From Sphingomonas sp. (GTDB lineage Bacteria; Pseudomonadota; Alphaproteobacteria; Sphingomonadales; Sphingomonadaceae): a stretch of 64,000 nt of DNA. Every line of letters starts with the position of its first letter. Within the stretch, counting starts at the first letter, position 1. Positions 30,021-39,929 of this stretch are shown here, piece after piece. The notes beneath the pieces are model-generated. The model ran no database searches. It was given only the letters and a program-made list of their open reading frames with translations, and was not told the origin of the DNA. The stretch covers positions 1-64,000 of the forward strand of contig JABDNH010000014.1 in assembly GCA_013001055.1 (NCBI GenBank), read 5' to 3'. The translations under genes and the position numbers were made by a program.

Positions 30021-31528
30021 TGATGATGGAGTTTCCGATCCTTTCGACCATGATCCTCCTCCCGCTAATTGCGGGGATCGTCGTATTGTTCCTCGGCGCC
30101 AACGGCGCGCGCTGGCTCGCCCTGCTCACCACGCTCGCAATGTTCGCGCTGGGCATCAGTTTGTGGCTCGGCTTCGATGTCGGCGGCGAACGCTGGCAAT
30201 ATCAGGAGTTCCTATCGCTGGGCGAGGGGGCGCTGATCCCGGCCTGGGCGCTGGGCATCGATGGCATTGCGCTTCTGCTGATCGTCCTGTCGACCTTCCT
30301 CATGCCGATCTGCATCGGCGCGAGCTGGCGCGCGATCACCAACCGCGTGCCTGAATATATGAGCGCCTTCTTGCTGATGGAGGCGCTGATGATCGGTGTC
30401 TTTGCAGCGCAGGACCTGTTGCTTTTCTACATTTTCTTCGAAGGCGGTCTCATTCCGATGTATTTGATCATCGGCATCTGGGGCGGCGCGGAAAAGATCA
30501 AGGCGGCCTACAAGTTCTTCCTCTACACGCTCGCCGGGTCGGTGCTGATGCTGATCGCCATGCTTTACATGGTCCTCAACGCCGAAACGAGCTTCATTCC
30601 CGATCTCATGGACTTCGACTTTCCGGTTGGGGTGCAGTGGTGGCTCTGGCTCGCGTTCTTCGCCAGCTTTGCAGTCAAGATGCCAATGTGGCCGGTGCAT
30701 ACCTGGCTTCCCGATGCGCACGTCCAGGCGCCGACCGCGGGCTCGGTCATCCTGGCCGGCGTGCTGCTGAAGATGGGCGGCTACGGCTTCGTGCGCTTCT
30801 CTCTTCCGATGTTCCCCGAAGCTTCGGCGGATTTCGTGCCGCTGGTTTTCGCGCTGTCGGCGGTTGCGGTGATTTACACCAGCCTCGTGGCATTGGTGCA
30901 AAGGGACATGAAGAAGCTGATCGCCTACTCGTCGGTCGCGCACATGGCATTTGTCACCTTCGGCTTGTTCGCTTTCAATCGGCAGGGCATCGAAGGCGGT
31001 CTCATTGTCATGCTCAGCCACGGCCTGGTGTCGGGTGCGCTCTTCCTGTGCGTCGGCGTGATCTACGATCGCCTGCATACGCGTGAGATTGCACGCTATG
31101 GCGGGCTGGCGGACAATATGCCGGCTTATTCGATGCTGTTTTTGCTATTCACAATGGCAAGCATTGGCCTTCCCGGAACGTCGGGCTTTGTTGGCGAATT
31201 CCTGTCCCTGACGGGCACCTATGAAATGTCGACCTGGGCGGCGATTGCCGCGACCACGGGGATCATCCTGGGCGCGGGCTACATGCTCTATCTCTATTGG
31301 CGCATCTGTTACGGGACGCAGCGCAACGCGGACGCTGCGGCGATGCCCGATCTCGATGCGCGCGAATTCCTACTGCTCGTCCCGATCGCCGCTGCGGTAA
31401 TGTGGATGGGCATCTATCCTGAAAGCTTCCTTGCCCCGATGCGCGATGATGTCGGTTACCTGCTCGAACGGATCGAGCCTGCCACCCCCAGCTTCGATGC
31501 ACCGCTTCAGGAAGGAGCGGCTGAATGA
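30020..31528 (+). CDS. nuoM: NADH-quinone oxidoreductase subunit M
   Basis: A 502-residue antiporter-like subunit. FFEGGLIPMYLIIGIWGG, KMPMWPVHTWLPDAHVQAP and LIAYSSVAHMAFVTFGLF are diagnostic, and the conserved Glu and Lys of the proton channel are present. I use ATG 30020, which shares a base with the nuoL stop; a GTG at 30011 inside nuoL is less likely. Confidence 0.96.
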   Translation: MMMEFPILSTMILLPLIAGIVVLFLGANGARWLALLTTLAMFALGISLWLGFDVGGERWQYQEFLSLGEGALIPAWALGIDGIALLLIVLSTFLMPICIGASWRAITNRVPEYMSAFLLMEALMIGVFAAQDLLLFYIFFEGGLIPMYLIIGIWGGAEKIKAAYKFFLYTLAGSVLMLIAMLYMVLNAETSFIPDLMDFDFPVGVQWWLWLAFFASFAVKMPMWPVHTWLPDAHVQAPTAGSVILAGVLLKMGGYGFVRFSLPMFPEASADFVPLVFALSAVAVIYTSLVALVQRDMKKLIAYSSVAHMAFVTFGLFAFNRQGIEGGLIVMLSHGLVSGALFLCVGVIYDRLHTREIARYGGLADNMPAYSMLFLLFTMASIGLPGTSGFVGEFLSLTGTYEMSTWAAIAATTGIILGAGYMLYLYWRICYGTQRNADAAAMPDLDAREFLLLVPIAAAVMWMGIYPESFLAPMRDDVGYLLERIEPATPSFDAPLQEGAAE

Positions 31529-32976
31529 CCTACGACTATAATTTTGCCGCGATCCTGCCCGAACTGCTGCTGTTGATCGGCGAACCCGTTCTGATGCTCA
31601 CGGCCTCCACGATGGGACGCAAGGCGACCAAGATCACCACCTGGGGCACGGTGGCGCTGCTGCTGGCCGCGGCCGGCGTAGTCCTGCTGACGCCCGAACC
31701 CACCACTGGCGGTGCGCTATTCGGCGGGCTGATGGCGGCGGACAATTTCGCGGGCTTCGGCAAGGTCATCATCTTCATCGCGGCAGCCGTCGCGATCATC
31801 GCGTCGGACCGCTGGTTCGGGAAGGACGAACTGCACGGCCCCGAATATCCCATCCTCGTCATGCTGGCCGCGGTCGGCATGAGCGTGATGGTCTCGGCAA
31901 CCAACCTCATCACCATGTATGTGGGTCTCGAGCTCAACAGCCTCGCCGCTTATATCCTCGCTTCCTACCGCCGCACCGATGCGCGCTCTGCAGAAGCGGG
32001 GCTCAAATATTTCGTGCTCGGCGCGCTCGCTAGCGGCATCCTGCTCTACGGCATTTCGCTGCTCTACGGTTTTACCGGTTCGGTAAGCTACGAAGGCATC
32101 AACGCTGCGTTCGCGGCCGAGGAAGAGTTTGGCATCGGCCTGCTCTTCGGTCTCGTCTTCACCTTCGCGGGCCTCGCTTTCAAGGTGAGCGCGGTGCCCT
32201 TCCACATGTGGACGCCCGACGTCTATGAAGGCGCGCCGACACCGGTGACGACCTTCTTCGCCAGCGCGCCCAAGGTGGCCGCAGTGCTGATGACGACGCG
32301 TTTTGCGATAGAGGCGCTCGGGCCGGCGACAGCGGCATGGCAGCAGATCGTGGTCTTCGCGGCGCTTGCCTCGATCTTCCTCGGCGCAGTTGCGGCGTAT
32401 GGGCAGACCAACATCAAGCGCCTGCTTGCCTACAGTTCGATCAACAATATCGGTTTCGTCCTGATCGGCCTTGCCGCAGGCACCGAAACCGGGGTGAGCG
32501 CGGTGCTGTTCTATATGGCGGTCTATACCGTGATGACGCTGGGTGCTTTCATGGTCGTCCTCATGCTGCGCGATGAGGAAGACGAGCCGATCGAGGCGAT
32601 GGACAAGCTCAAGGGCCTGTCGAAGACGCGGCCCGGCATGGCAGCCGCGCTTGCCATCTTTATGTTCAGCCTTGCGGGCATTCCGCCGCTGTTCGGTTTC
32701 TGGCCCAAGCTGCTCGTCTTCAACGCGGCGGTCGAGGCCGGCCTGCTTTTCGTTGCCGTGCTCGGCATCCTGGGGACCGTGGTTGGTGCCTTCTACTACC
32801 TCAAGATCATCAAGCTGATGTATTTTGATGATAACGAGGAACAGGTCCATTACATCTGCGGCCCGCTGATCGGTGGGGTCATCCTTATCTTTGCGCTGGC
32901 CGTCTCACCGCTCGGCTATCTGCTGATCGGGCCGCTGAGCGAACTGTCCAACAACGCCGCAAGTGGGCTCTTCTGA
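31525..32976 (+). CDS. nuoN: NADH-quinone oxidoreductase subunit N
   Basis: A 483-residue antiporter-like subunit, last of the complex I genes. YVGLELNSLAAYILASYRR, KVSAVPFHMWTPDVYEGAPT and LLAYSSINNIGFVLIGLA match the family. It begins four bases before the nuoM stop and its own stop overlaps the proposed birA start. Confidence 0.96.
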   Translation: MTYDYNFAAILPELLLLIGEPVLMLTASTMGRKATKITTWGTVALLLAAAGVVLLTPEPTTGGALFGGLMAADNFAGFGKVIIFIAAAVAIIASDRWFGKDELHGPEYPILVMLAAVGMSVMVSATNLITMYVGLELNSLAAYILASYRRTDARSAEAGLKYFVLGALASGILLYGISLLYGFTGSVSYEGINAAFAAEEEFGIGLLFGLVFTFAGLAFKVSAVPFHMWTPDVYEGAPTPVTTFFASAPKVAAVLMTTRFAIEALGPATAAWQQIVVFAALASIFLGAVAAYGQTNIKRLLAYSSINNIGFVLIGLAAGTETGVSAVLFYMAVYTVMTLGAFMVVLMLRDEEDEPIEAMDKLKGLSKTRPGMAAALAIFMFSLAGIPPLFGFWPKLLVFNAAVEAGLLFVAVLGILGTVVGAFYYLKIIKLMYFDDNEEQVHYICGPLIGGVILIFALAVSPLGYLLIGPLSELSNNAASGLF

Positions 32977-33683
32977 GTAAAATCCGCCTTGTAGACGTCA
33001 CCGGGTCGACCAATGCCGACCTGATGGCCGATATGAATGCGGTCGAGGGCGACTGGCTGGTCGCACGCTACCAGAATCATGGGCGCGGGCGGCAGGGGCG
33101 CGACTGGAAAACCATCGACGGCAATTTCTTCGGTTCGACGCTGGTCAAACTGCAGCCTGGTGATCCGACGGCGGCGAGCCTGGCGCTGGTCGCCGCACTG
33201 GCGCTGATCGAGGCCGCCGAGACGATTGCGCCGGGCCGCGATTTCCAGCTGAAATGGCCCAACGACCTCATGCTTGATGGCGGCAAGCTGGCAGGGATAC
33301 TCCTTGAACGATCGGGCGAGCGCGTCGTCGCGGGCTTTGGCGTAAACCTCGCTGGTGCGCCCGAGATCGAAGGGCGCAAGACTTCATCGCTCGATGCGGC
33401 GCTGGCGCCGCAAGCCTTCGCTCCCATCCTGGCGGCGAGCTTTGCGCGGTTGCTGGCGGCATGGCGTAGCTCCGATCCTGCCTCGATCGCCATGGCGTGG
33501 ATGCAAAAGGCACACCCCGTGGGCACGCAGGTCCGGGTTCACGATGGTGATGGCGCACCGCTGTCGGGGCGCTTCGTCGGCCTTGAAGAAGATGGCGCGC
33601 TCAGGCTCGAGCTGGCGGGTGGCGAGGTGCGGATCATTCGCGCCGGCGACGTTGCGCTCGATTCCGCCGACGCGGACGGGTAG
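32973..33683 (+). CDS. birA: Biotin--[acetyl-CoA-carboxylase] ligase (no DNA-binding domain)
   Basis: A biotin protein ligase of the short class that attaches biotin to the carboxylase carrier protein. GRGRQGRDW (biotinyl-AMP loop) and LKWPNDLMLDGGKLAGILLE are complete. The first ATG (33024) would drop the essential VDVTGSTNADL segment, which is encoded in frame just upstream. The only plausible start before it is CTG 32973, overlapping the nuoN stop by four bases, giving 236 residues. There is no N-terminal helix-turn-helix, so it should not act as the biotin-operon repressor. Confidence 0.85.
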   Translation: MSKIRLVDVTGSTNADLMADMNAVEGDWLVARYQNHGRGRQGRDWKTIDGNFFGSTLVKLQPGDPTAASLALVAALALIEAAETIAPGRDFQLKWPNDLMLDGGKLAGILLERSGERVVAGFGVNLAGAPEIEGRKTSSLDAALAPQAFAPILAASFARLLAAWRSSDPASIAMAWMQKAHPVGTQVRVHDGDGAPLSGRFVGLEEDGALRLELAGGEVRIIRAGDVALDSADADG

Positions 33684-33692
33684 GATAGGCGC

Positions 33693-34463
33693 ATGCTGCT
33701 CGCGATCGATGCCGGAAACACGAATATCGTCTTCGCCCTTTGCGATGGTGACAAGATCAAGGCGCGCTGGCGCATCGCCACCGACCCAAAACGCACGGCA
33801 GACGAATATGCGGTCTGGCTCAAGCAGCTGCTCGGCCTTGAGAAGGTCAAGTTCAAGCAGGTCGATGCGGTCATCATCGGCACGGTGGTTCCGCGTGCAT
33901 TGCACAACTTGTCGACGCTCGCACGGCGCTATTTCGAGGTCGAACCGCTGATAGCGGGGCATGGTGCCGCGGCCTGGCCGATGACCCTCGATGTGCCCGA
34001 GCCCGATACGCTGGGCGCCGATCGCGGACTCAATATCATCGCGGCGCACGCCGAACATGAAGGCGATATCGTTGTCATCGATTTCGGTACCGCAACGACG
34101 TTCGATGTTGCAGACTATACCGGCGCCTACAAAGGCGGGGTGATCGCGCCGGGGATCAACCTGTCGCTCGATGCGCTTACCGGCAAGACTGCACAGCTTC
34201 CCAAGATCGCGATTGAAAAGCCCGACAATGACAGCGTCATTGGCACCACCACGCACAGCCAGATGCTGATTGGCGTCTATTGGGGATATGTCGCGATGAT
34301 CGAGGGGCTGCTCGATCGCACGAGGCAAGAAATCGGACGGCCCGTGACCGTCATCGGAACCGGGGGCATGTCGGCGCTGTTCCCCGAAGGCATGTTTGAC
34401 GCAATCGATTTCGATCTGACCATCAAGGGGCTTATCATGCTCCATAAGCAGGCAACTTCATGA
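33693..34463 (+). CDS. coaX: Type III pantothenate kinase
   Basis: A 256-residue kinase catalysing the first step of CoA synthesis, of the CoaX type. The ATPase-fold motif [15 protein letters not shown] is at the N-terminus, followed by [28 protein letters not shown] and the substrate-binding [13 protein letters not shown]. The birA-coaX-rnj order after nuoN is common in alphaproteobacteria. Ends four bases into rnj. Confidence 0.95.
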   Translation: MLLAIDAGNTNIVFALCDGDKIKARWRIATDPKRTADEYAVWLKQLLGLEKVKFKQVDAVIIGTVVPRALHNLSTLARRYFEVEPLIAGHGAAAWPMTLDVPEPDTLGADRGLNIIAAHAEHEGDIVVIDFGTATTFDVADYTGAYKGGVIAPGINLSLDALTGKTAQLPKIAIEKPDNDSVIGTTTHSQMLIGVYWGYVAMIEGLLDRTRQEIGRPVTVIGTGGMSALFPEGMFDAIDFDLTIKGLIMLHKQATS

Positions 34464-36097
34464 CACCAGGCGACGAACTTCTTTTCTGCGCGCTCGGCGG
34501 ATCGGGCGAGATCGGCATGAACGTCAATCTATACGGGTGCCGCGGCAAGTGGCTGATGGTCGATTTAGGTCTGACCTTTGCCGATCCCTATTATCCTGGC
34601 GTCGACCTGATCCTCCCCGATCTCGAATTTATCGAACAGCGGCAGGAAGAACTTGTCGGGATCGTGCTGACGCACGGTCACGAAGACCATATCGGCGCCA
34701 TTCCCTATCTTGCCGACGAGCTTAAAGTGCCGCTCTACGCGACGCCGTTCACCGCTGCGCTGATCCGCGAAAAGCTCGACCAGGAAGGACTGACGGGCCA
34801 GGTCAAGGTCAAGCAGATCGAACGCGACGGCGGGGTTACGCTCGGGCCGTTCGACATCCGCTACGTTGCGCTGTCGCATTCCATACCGGAAGGCAATGGT
34901 GTGTTGATCGACACGCCGCACGGCAAGGTCTTCCACACCGGTGACTGGAAGATCGACGAGCAACCTGTGCTGGGTACGCCGACGGGCGATGACGCGATGC
35001 AGATGATCGGCGACAGCGGTGTGCGCGCGCTGGTCTGCGATTCGACCAACGTTTTCGACAACAATCCATCGGGCAGCGAAAGCAGCGTTTATGAAGGGCT
35101 GCTGCAGGAAGTGCAGAAGGCCGAGGGTCGTGTACTCGTGACCACTTTCGCATCCAACGCTGCGCGGCTCGAGACGCTTGGCCGCGTTGCGCAGGAAGCC
35201 GGGCGCGAGCTGGTAGTGGCGGGGCGTAGCCTCGATCGCATCATTCGCGTCGCGCAATCGACCGGGTATCTGCAGGATTTTCCGCAGACCGTTCGCTTTG
35301 AGGATGCGATGCAGCTGCCGCGCAAAAACGTGATGATCATCGCGACGGGCGGGCAGGGGGAGCCGCGCGCCGCGCTCAACCGCATCGCCAACGGCCAGCA
35401 CACCTTGAAGCTCAGCGAAGACGATACGGTTATCTTCTCGTCCAAGATGATCCCCGGTAACGAGCTCGCCATCGGGCGCATCATGAACGCGCTATCGGAT
35501 CTGGGCGTGCATACCGTGACTGAAAAGCAGGTGCATGTTCACGTTTCCGGCCACCCGGGACGCCCCGAACTCAAGCAGATGTATGACTGGATCCGCCCCG
35601 ATATCCTGATCCCCGTTCATGGCGAAAACCGGCACATGCGTGAGCAAGCCTGGCTTGGCAAAGAACATGGCATTCCGCACACGGTCTTCCAGACCAACGG
35701 CGATGTCATCCGGCTTGCCCCCGGCGAGCCCGAGAAGATCGATGTCGTGCGCACCGGCCGTCTCATCCTCGATGGTGACGTCATTCTTCCCGCCGATGGA
35801 CAGACGATCAACCAGCGTCGCAAGATCAGCTGGGAAGGTGTAATTGCGGTTGCGTTGCCGATCGACAGCGATAGCCAGCTGGCAGGTGACGTGGAAGTGC
35901 GGGCGTTTGGCGTGCCGGTGGAAGAAGATCAGGAAGATTTCCTCGCCGACTGCGCCGATAGTGCTACCAAAGCTTGGGAGCCGGGCATGGATCACGCCAA
36001 GGCACGGGAGAAGGTCCGTCTCGCGGTGCGCCGCTGTGCCAATGCATGGACCGGCAAGAAACCCATCGTCGAGGTCTTGATCGTCACGTGCAACTAG
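34460..36097 (+). CDS. rnj: Ribonuclease J
   Basis: A 545-residue metallo-beta-lactamase/beta-CASP nuclease with 5'-3' exonuclease and endonuclease activity in RNA processing and decay. The zinc motif [15 protein letters not shown] (residues about 71-85), [17 protein letters not shown], and the beta-CASP elements [25 protein letters not shown] and [14 protein letters not shown] are present. Starts inside the coaX stop. Confidence 0.96.
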   Translation: MTPGDELLFCALGGSGEIGMNVNLYGCRGKWLMVDLGLTFADPYYPGVDLILPDLEFIEQRQEELVGIVLTHGHEDHIGAIPYLADELKVPLYATPFTAALIREKLDQEGLTGQVKVKQIERDGGVTLGPFDIRYVALSHSIPEGNGVLIDTPHGKVFHTGDWKIDEQPVLGTPTGDDAMQMIGDSGVRALVCDSTNVFDNNPSGSESSVYEGLLQEVQKAEGRVLVTTFASNAARLETLGRVAQEAGRELVVAGRSLDRIIRVAQSTGYLQDFPQTVRFEDAMQLPRKNVMIIATGGQGEPRAALNRIANGQHTLKLSEDDTVIFSSKMIPGNELAIGRIMNALSDLGVHTVTEKQVHVHVSGHPGRPELKQMYDWIRPDILIPVHGENRHMREQAWLGKEHGIPHTVFQTNGDVIRLAPGEPEKIDVVRTGRLILDGDVILPADGQTINQRRKISWEGVIAVALPIDSDSQLAGDVEVRAFGVPVEEDQEDFLADCADSATKAWEPGMDHAKAREKVRLAVRRCANAWTGKKPIVEVLIVTCN

Positions 36098-36357
36098 CCT
36101 CTGTCATTGCCATCTATTTCCTGATCTTCGTCGCGGTCGCCTTCATCATGCTGCCGTTCGGTGTGAAGACGGATGAGGAAGCGGGGCACGAGCTGGTGCC
36201 CGGGCAAGCCGAAAGCGCGCCGACGTCATTCGACCTGAAGCGCCATCTGGCCCGCGCCGCGTTGATCGCCGCAGCGCTCACGGGAATCTATGTGCTCAAT
36301 TACGAGATGGGCTGGTTGACCGGCGAGGATCTCAACTTCTTCGACCGCGAATTTTAA
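36088..36357 (+). CDS. DUF1467 family membrane protein
   Basis: An 89-residue protein starting at GTG 36088 inside the end of rnj. It has a helix at about residues 5-24, then MLPFGVKTDEEAGHELVPGQ and, after an R/K-rich segment, a second helix (about 54-71). This is the layout of DUF1467, a conserved alphaproteobacterial family found just after rnj. Function unknown. Its stop overlaps the convergent coiled-coil gene by four bases. Confidence 0.82.
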   Translation: MQLASVIAIYFLIFVAVAFIMLPFGVKTDEEAGHELVPGQAESAPTSFDLKRHLARAALIAAALTGIYVLNYEMGWLTGEDLNFFDREF

Positions 36358-38633
36358 CCCCTGCGGCTGACCGCCTGGCTGAGCGCGGCATAAAGCTTGC
36401 CCATGTCGCCGGACAGCATCGCGACCGCCATTACGTCCCCGTCACGCTCGCTCATCATGCGGCGCAGCATCGTTTCAAAGTCCTGGACGTAGCGATTGAC
36501 CGCACGCGCGAACTCGGGATCCGTCTCGTAATGTTGGCCGAGCAATCGGGCATCGCTGCTGGACAGCAACTTGACCGCCTTGCGGGTAAATACGCCGCGC
36601 TCGCCCTTGAGATAGGCTGCCCAGCTTTTTTCATCGACTTCGTTCGAAAGGATCTTCTCGACGTCGATGGCCGCGCTGTGCATCGATTCCATCAGGTAGG
36701 CCGTACGACGGGTGAATTCCTCGCTCTGGCCGATGCGTTCGTCTTCGGCGACCTCGTTCATATAGGCTTCGAGCGCGCCCGCAGTTTGCCCGATCGAGAG
36801 CATTTGCGCATTGAGCTTGTCGGAAGCACCGCGCGCCGTTTCGACGGCGTGGGCCGCAACGCGGTCGAGTTCGGAAAGCTGTTCTGCAACGCTGGTCTGA
36901 ACGGCAGTCTCCAGTGCTTTACGTGTCGCTTCGCCCATTTCCGACGCACTCTGCGGGATCGCCTCACGGATCGCTTCGCGGGCGCGTTCGCCGGCGCGCG
37001 ATGCCGCCTCGCGCACCTGGATCAGCGCCTCGACCAGGGCGGGTGCGGTTTCGGCCGTCAGCGCCTGAGCTTCACCAGTCATCTCGCTGAGCGCCGACTT
37101 GAGTTCATTCATGCGCGCTTCGGCAAGGCCCACACCGCCATCGATACCTTCCATCAGTTCGCCCAGCCGCTGGTGACTGGTTTCAATCGCATCGGCGGCG
37201 GTGGCCAGACGCATCTCCGCCGTTTCGCTTTCTTCACGCATCGCAGTGACGGTCGGCGCCAGCTTTGCAGCGGTCTCGGCCAGCCTGTCGGTTTTCGTGC
37301 CAGCTTGGTCGAGTGACTGGGCGATATTGTCGCTGAGCTCGTGGCTGAGGGTCATAAGCTGGTCGCGCAGGTGCGACGTGCGTTCGCCCATTGCCACGAG
37401 CCGGTCATCCTGCCCGATCGTATCGCTGTCGAGCGCCGATAATTGCTCGCGCACGTAACCGATCGCGGCGTGCATGGCGGCGGCGCGTTCATCGCCGTTG
37501 GCAGCGAGGCTAGCGAACTGCTCATCCAGCTGGCTAATTCCGTCATGGACGCGAGCGACGATGTTGCGCGTCAATTCGTCCTGCTCGGCAAGTCGCTGGC
37601 TGAAGTCTTCGAGCCTGCCATCGGCGTCGGCAATGGAGCGACCGAGTTGTTCCGCGGCATCACTGCCGCTTCGGGACATGCCCGACTGTGCCTGCGCCAC
37701 AAGCGCAGCGACGGCGGCGGCTTGCGTATCGATACCGCTGCGGATTTCGCTCAGCGCGTCGGCGGACATATTCAGAAGCTGATCGACCTGACCGCGTGCA
37801 TTGGCAATCGTCGCACTGCTCGATTTACTCACTTCTTCGATGTCACCCAGGCGCGCGCTGAGCTGGCCGGTCGCTTCGTCGACCTGGCCGCGCGCGGCCT
37901 CGCTGGCCATCCCGAGTCGGTCGAGCAGCACTCCGAGCGCTTCGGCGCGGCTCGCGGCGTCATCACCGGCGCTGCGCAAGCTGGCACCGAGCGTTTCGGC
38001 CTGCTCCTGCGCAACTGGCAGGTCGGCAAGCAGTCTTTCCATGTCGGCCTTGGCAGACGCGGCGCTGGCATCGAAGGCCGCGCCCTGTTCGCCCATGCGC
38101 GAGATGCTGCCTTCGATCGTATGCGTCGCGCTTGTCATGCGCTCGACGCTGGCATCGGCCATGCCGTCGAGCTCACCGGCGATGGTGGTCAGCGAACTAC
38201 GACTTTCATCGATGCGAGCCGTCAATGCGCCGAGCTGGTTCTGCAGCGCCGATGTTTCCTCGCGCATGATCTTCACGGTGTTGATGAAGCGTTCGGCCTC
38301 CTTGCGCCGCGTTCGACCAAACATCAGCCAGGCGACGGCTAGCAGAACGAGCGGGCCAGCAAGTATCGCGATCCAGGGCGCGATATCGGTAATGGTCAGC
38401 GTCTCGGCGGAAAGATCGCGGCCTGCCGACCAGCTGGCAAACCCGGTCCAGGCGATCGACAACAGCGCCAGGAACCAGCCCAGCACGGCGCGGCCGCCAA
38501 GGTCGTTGCGCGCCGGTTCGATGTCTTCCCATCCACCGAGGTCGAGCGTGTCATGCGTGTCCCCGCCGGTGTGGATAGCGTTGTCGCTCTGGAGGCGGCG
38601 TTCGGGGCGGATCGGATCGAATTGCGGGCTCAT
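36354..38633 (-). CDS. Long membrane-anchored coiled-coil protein
   Basis: A 759-residue protein with a soluble N-terminus of about 45 residues, two membrane helices (about 48-70 and 85-107), then more than 500 residues of heptad-rich helix with many Ala, Glu, Ser and Asp. It ends in a compact C-terminal region (from about residue 640: RTAYLMESMHSAAIDVEKIL, KGERGVFTRKAVKLLSS). The repeated pattern resembles chemoreceptor or apolipoprotein-like coiled coils, but it has no HAMP domain and no chemoreceptor signalling-tip motif. Related sphingomonad proteins are often labelled ATPase without a visible nucleotide site. An envelope-organising role is plausible, but unproven. Confidence 0.7.
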   Translation of the reverse strand: MSPQFDPIRPERRLQSDNAIHTGGDTHDTLDLGGWEDIEPARNDLGGRAVLGWFLALLSIAWTGFASWSAGRDLSAETLTITDIAPWIAILAGPLVLLAVAWLMFGRTRRKEAERFINTVKIMREETSALQNQLGALTARIDESRSSLTTIAGELDGMADASVERMTSATHTIEGSISRMGEQGAAFDASAASAKADMERLLADLPVAQEQAETLGASLRSAGDDAASRAEALGVLLDRLGMASEAARGQVDEATGQLSARLGDIEEVSKSSSATIANARGQVDQLLNMSADALSEIRSGIDTQAAAVAALVAQAQSGMSRSGSDAAEQLGRSIADADGRLEDFSQRLAEQDELTRNIVARVHDGISQLDEQFASLAANGDERAAAMHAAIGYVREQLSALDSDTIGQDDRLVAMGERTSHLRDQLMTLSHELSDNIAQSLDQAGTKTDRLAETAAKLAPTVTAMREESETAEMRLATAADAIETSHQRLGELMEGIDGGVGLAEARMNELKSALSEMTGEAQALTAETAPALVEALIQVREAASRAGERAREAIREAIPQSASEMGEATRKALETAVQTSVAEQLSELDRVAAHAVETARGASDKLNAQMLSIGQTAGALEAYMNEVAEDERIGQSEEFTRRTAYLMESMHSAAIDVEKILSNEVDEKSWAAYLKGERGVFTRKAVKLLSSSDARLLGQHYETDPEFARAVNRYVQDFETMLRRMMSERDGDVMAVAMLSGDMGKLYAALSQAVSRRG

Positions 38634-38736
38634 GGCGTCATCCTAGCGAATTTCGCAGTGACTGCCAGCATGTTTGGCTGGAAATGCCGGGCCGGCTCCG
38701 CCAAGAATTCACCGAACGGTAATTCGGGGAGGAATC

Positions 38737-39906
38737 ATGGCGCTCGGTGCGCTCGTGACAGCAATCGACGATAGCGACGATGGCGGCCTGCGCGCGCTGC
38801 TGCCGGTGGCAGGGCGACCGCTGGTGGAACTGCAACTGCGCGCGGTAGGCGCTGCAGGTGCCTCGCCCATCGTTGTGCTGGTCGACGACCCCCCGGTCGG
38901 CCTGACCGGCCTGCTCGACAGGCTGCGCGGCGAGGGGCTCAACATAGTCACCGCCCAAGACGCCGCCGACGTCGCCGCGCGGTTCGAGGCCGATGCGCTG
39001 GTCATCCAGGTCGCCGACGGTATCGTACCCGACCTTGCGCAATTGCAGGCGCTGGCAGGGGTCGGCACCCCGCAAATAGTCACCGTGCCCGACAAGGATG
39101 CGCATGAGCGGTTCGAACGAATCGATCTCACCCGACGCTGGGCCGGGCTATCGTTGGTGGAAGGCCGCGATATTGGCGGTACCGCGGCGATGCTCGGCGA
39201 ATGGGACCTGTCATCGACATTGCTTCGGCGATCGGTGCAAGCGGGCGCCGAGCTGGTCGCAGGCGAGGAAGGGGAGGGGCGCGGACCGTTGCTGGTGGAA
39301 ACGCCTGCCGATGCCGCGGATTATTCGCGGCGCATGCTCGCCGCTTCCAAGGGCGAACGACGTGACTGGGTGGCGCGATATGTGACGCCATGGCTGGAGG
39401 ACTTCCTGACCGAGAAGCTTTCCGCCTCAGGAATCAGGCCCGGATGGATTGCGCTGGCCGGACTGTTGCTCGGGGCTCTGGCGATCCCGGCCTTTCTGCT
39501 GGGCTACGGGCTGGCTGCTGTCGCGGCACTCCTCCTGTCGATGCCGCTAGATTTGGTGGCGCGGCGCATCGCTTCGCTCAGGCTGCGCACGATCGGGCCC
39601 AAGGACTGGCGACTCGCGCTTCGTTGGCCGCTTGTCGGCACCGCGTTCCTCGCCCTTGGCTGGTGGCTATTCGCCAGCGCAGGGTGGGGCGCGATGATGG
39701 CGGCGCTCAGCCTTGTCGTCTTCGCCGAGGCGCTTCGGCCATTGCGTGAAGGCGCTAAGCTCGAAACCTGGCTGTTTGCGCGGCGCCCCGCGATCCTCTT
39801 GCTGCTTGCCTTCGGACTGGCCGGCCAATGGCTCTTAGGCCTGTTGGCGCTCACAGCATATGCTGGCGGGTCGCTCATTTTGGCACAGCGCCTGCGCGCA
39901 ACTTGA
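38737..39906 (+). CDS. Degenerate nucleotidyltransferase / CDP-alcohol phosphotransferase-like fusion
   Basis: A 389-residue protein starting at 38737 after GGGGAGGAA. Residues 1-200 resemble a sugar-phosphate nucleotidyltransferase: LRALLPVAGRPLVELQLRA and PIVVLVDD match the second motif and strand, but the glycine-rich GxGxR loop is absent. From about residue 223, LTEKLSASGIRPGWIALAGL starts a membrane region. Then SMPLDLVARRIASLRLR sits where CDP-alcohol phosphotransferases have the Asp-Gly-Ala-Arg site; only one Asp (272) is kept. The order resembles the bifunctional inositol-phosphate cytidylyltransferase/DIPP synthase, seemingly without catalytic residues. Function unknown. Confidence 0.65.
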   Translation: MALGALVTAIDDSDDGGLRALLPVAGRPLVELQLRAVGAAGASPIVVLVDDPPVGLTGLLDRLRGEGLNIVTAQDAADVAARFEADALVIQVADGIVPDLAQLQALAGVGTPQIVTVPDKDAHERFERIDLTRRWAGLSLVEGRDIGGTAAMLGEWDLSSTLLRRSVQAGAELVAGEEGEGRGPLLVETPADAADYSRRMLAASKGERRDWVARYVTPWLEDFLTEKLSASGIRPGWIALAGLLLGALAIPAFLLGYGLAAVAALLLSMPLDLVARRIASLRLRTIGPKDWRLALRWPLVGTAFLALGWWLFASAGWGAMMAALSLVVFAEALRPLREGAKLETWLFARRPAILLLLAFGLAGQWLLGLLALTAYAGGSLILAQRLRAT

Positions 39907-39929
39907 CCCGGAATGGCCTATTGCGGCCA

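Noticed and set aside
37443-38342. A 299-codon plus-strand frame
   Set aside because: It mirrors the coiled-coil gene; the repetitive Ala/Glu coding makes long antisense frames likely.
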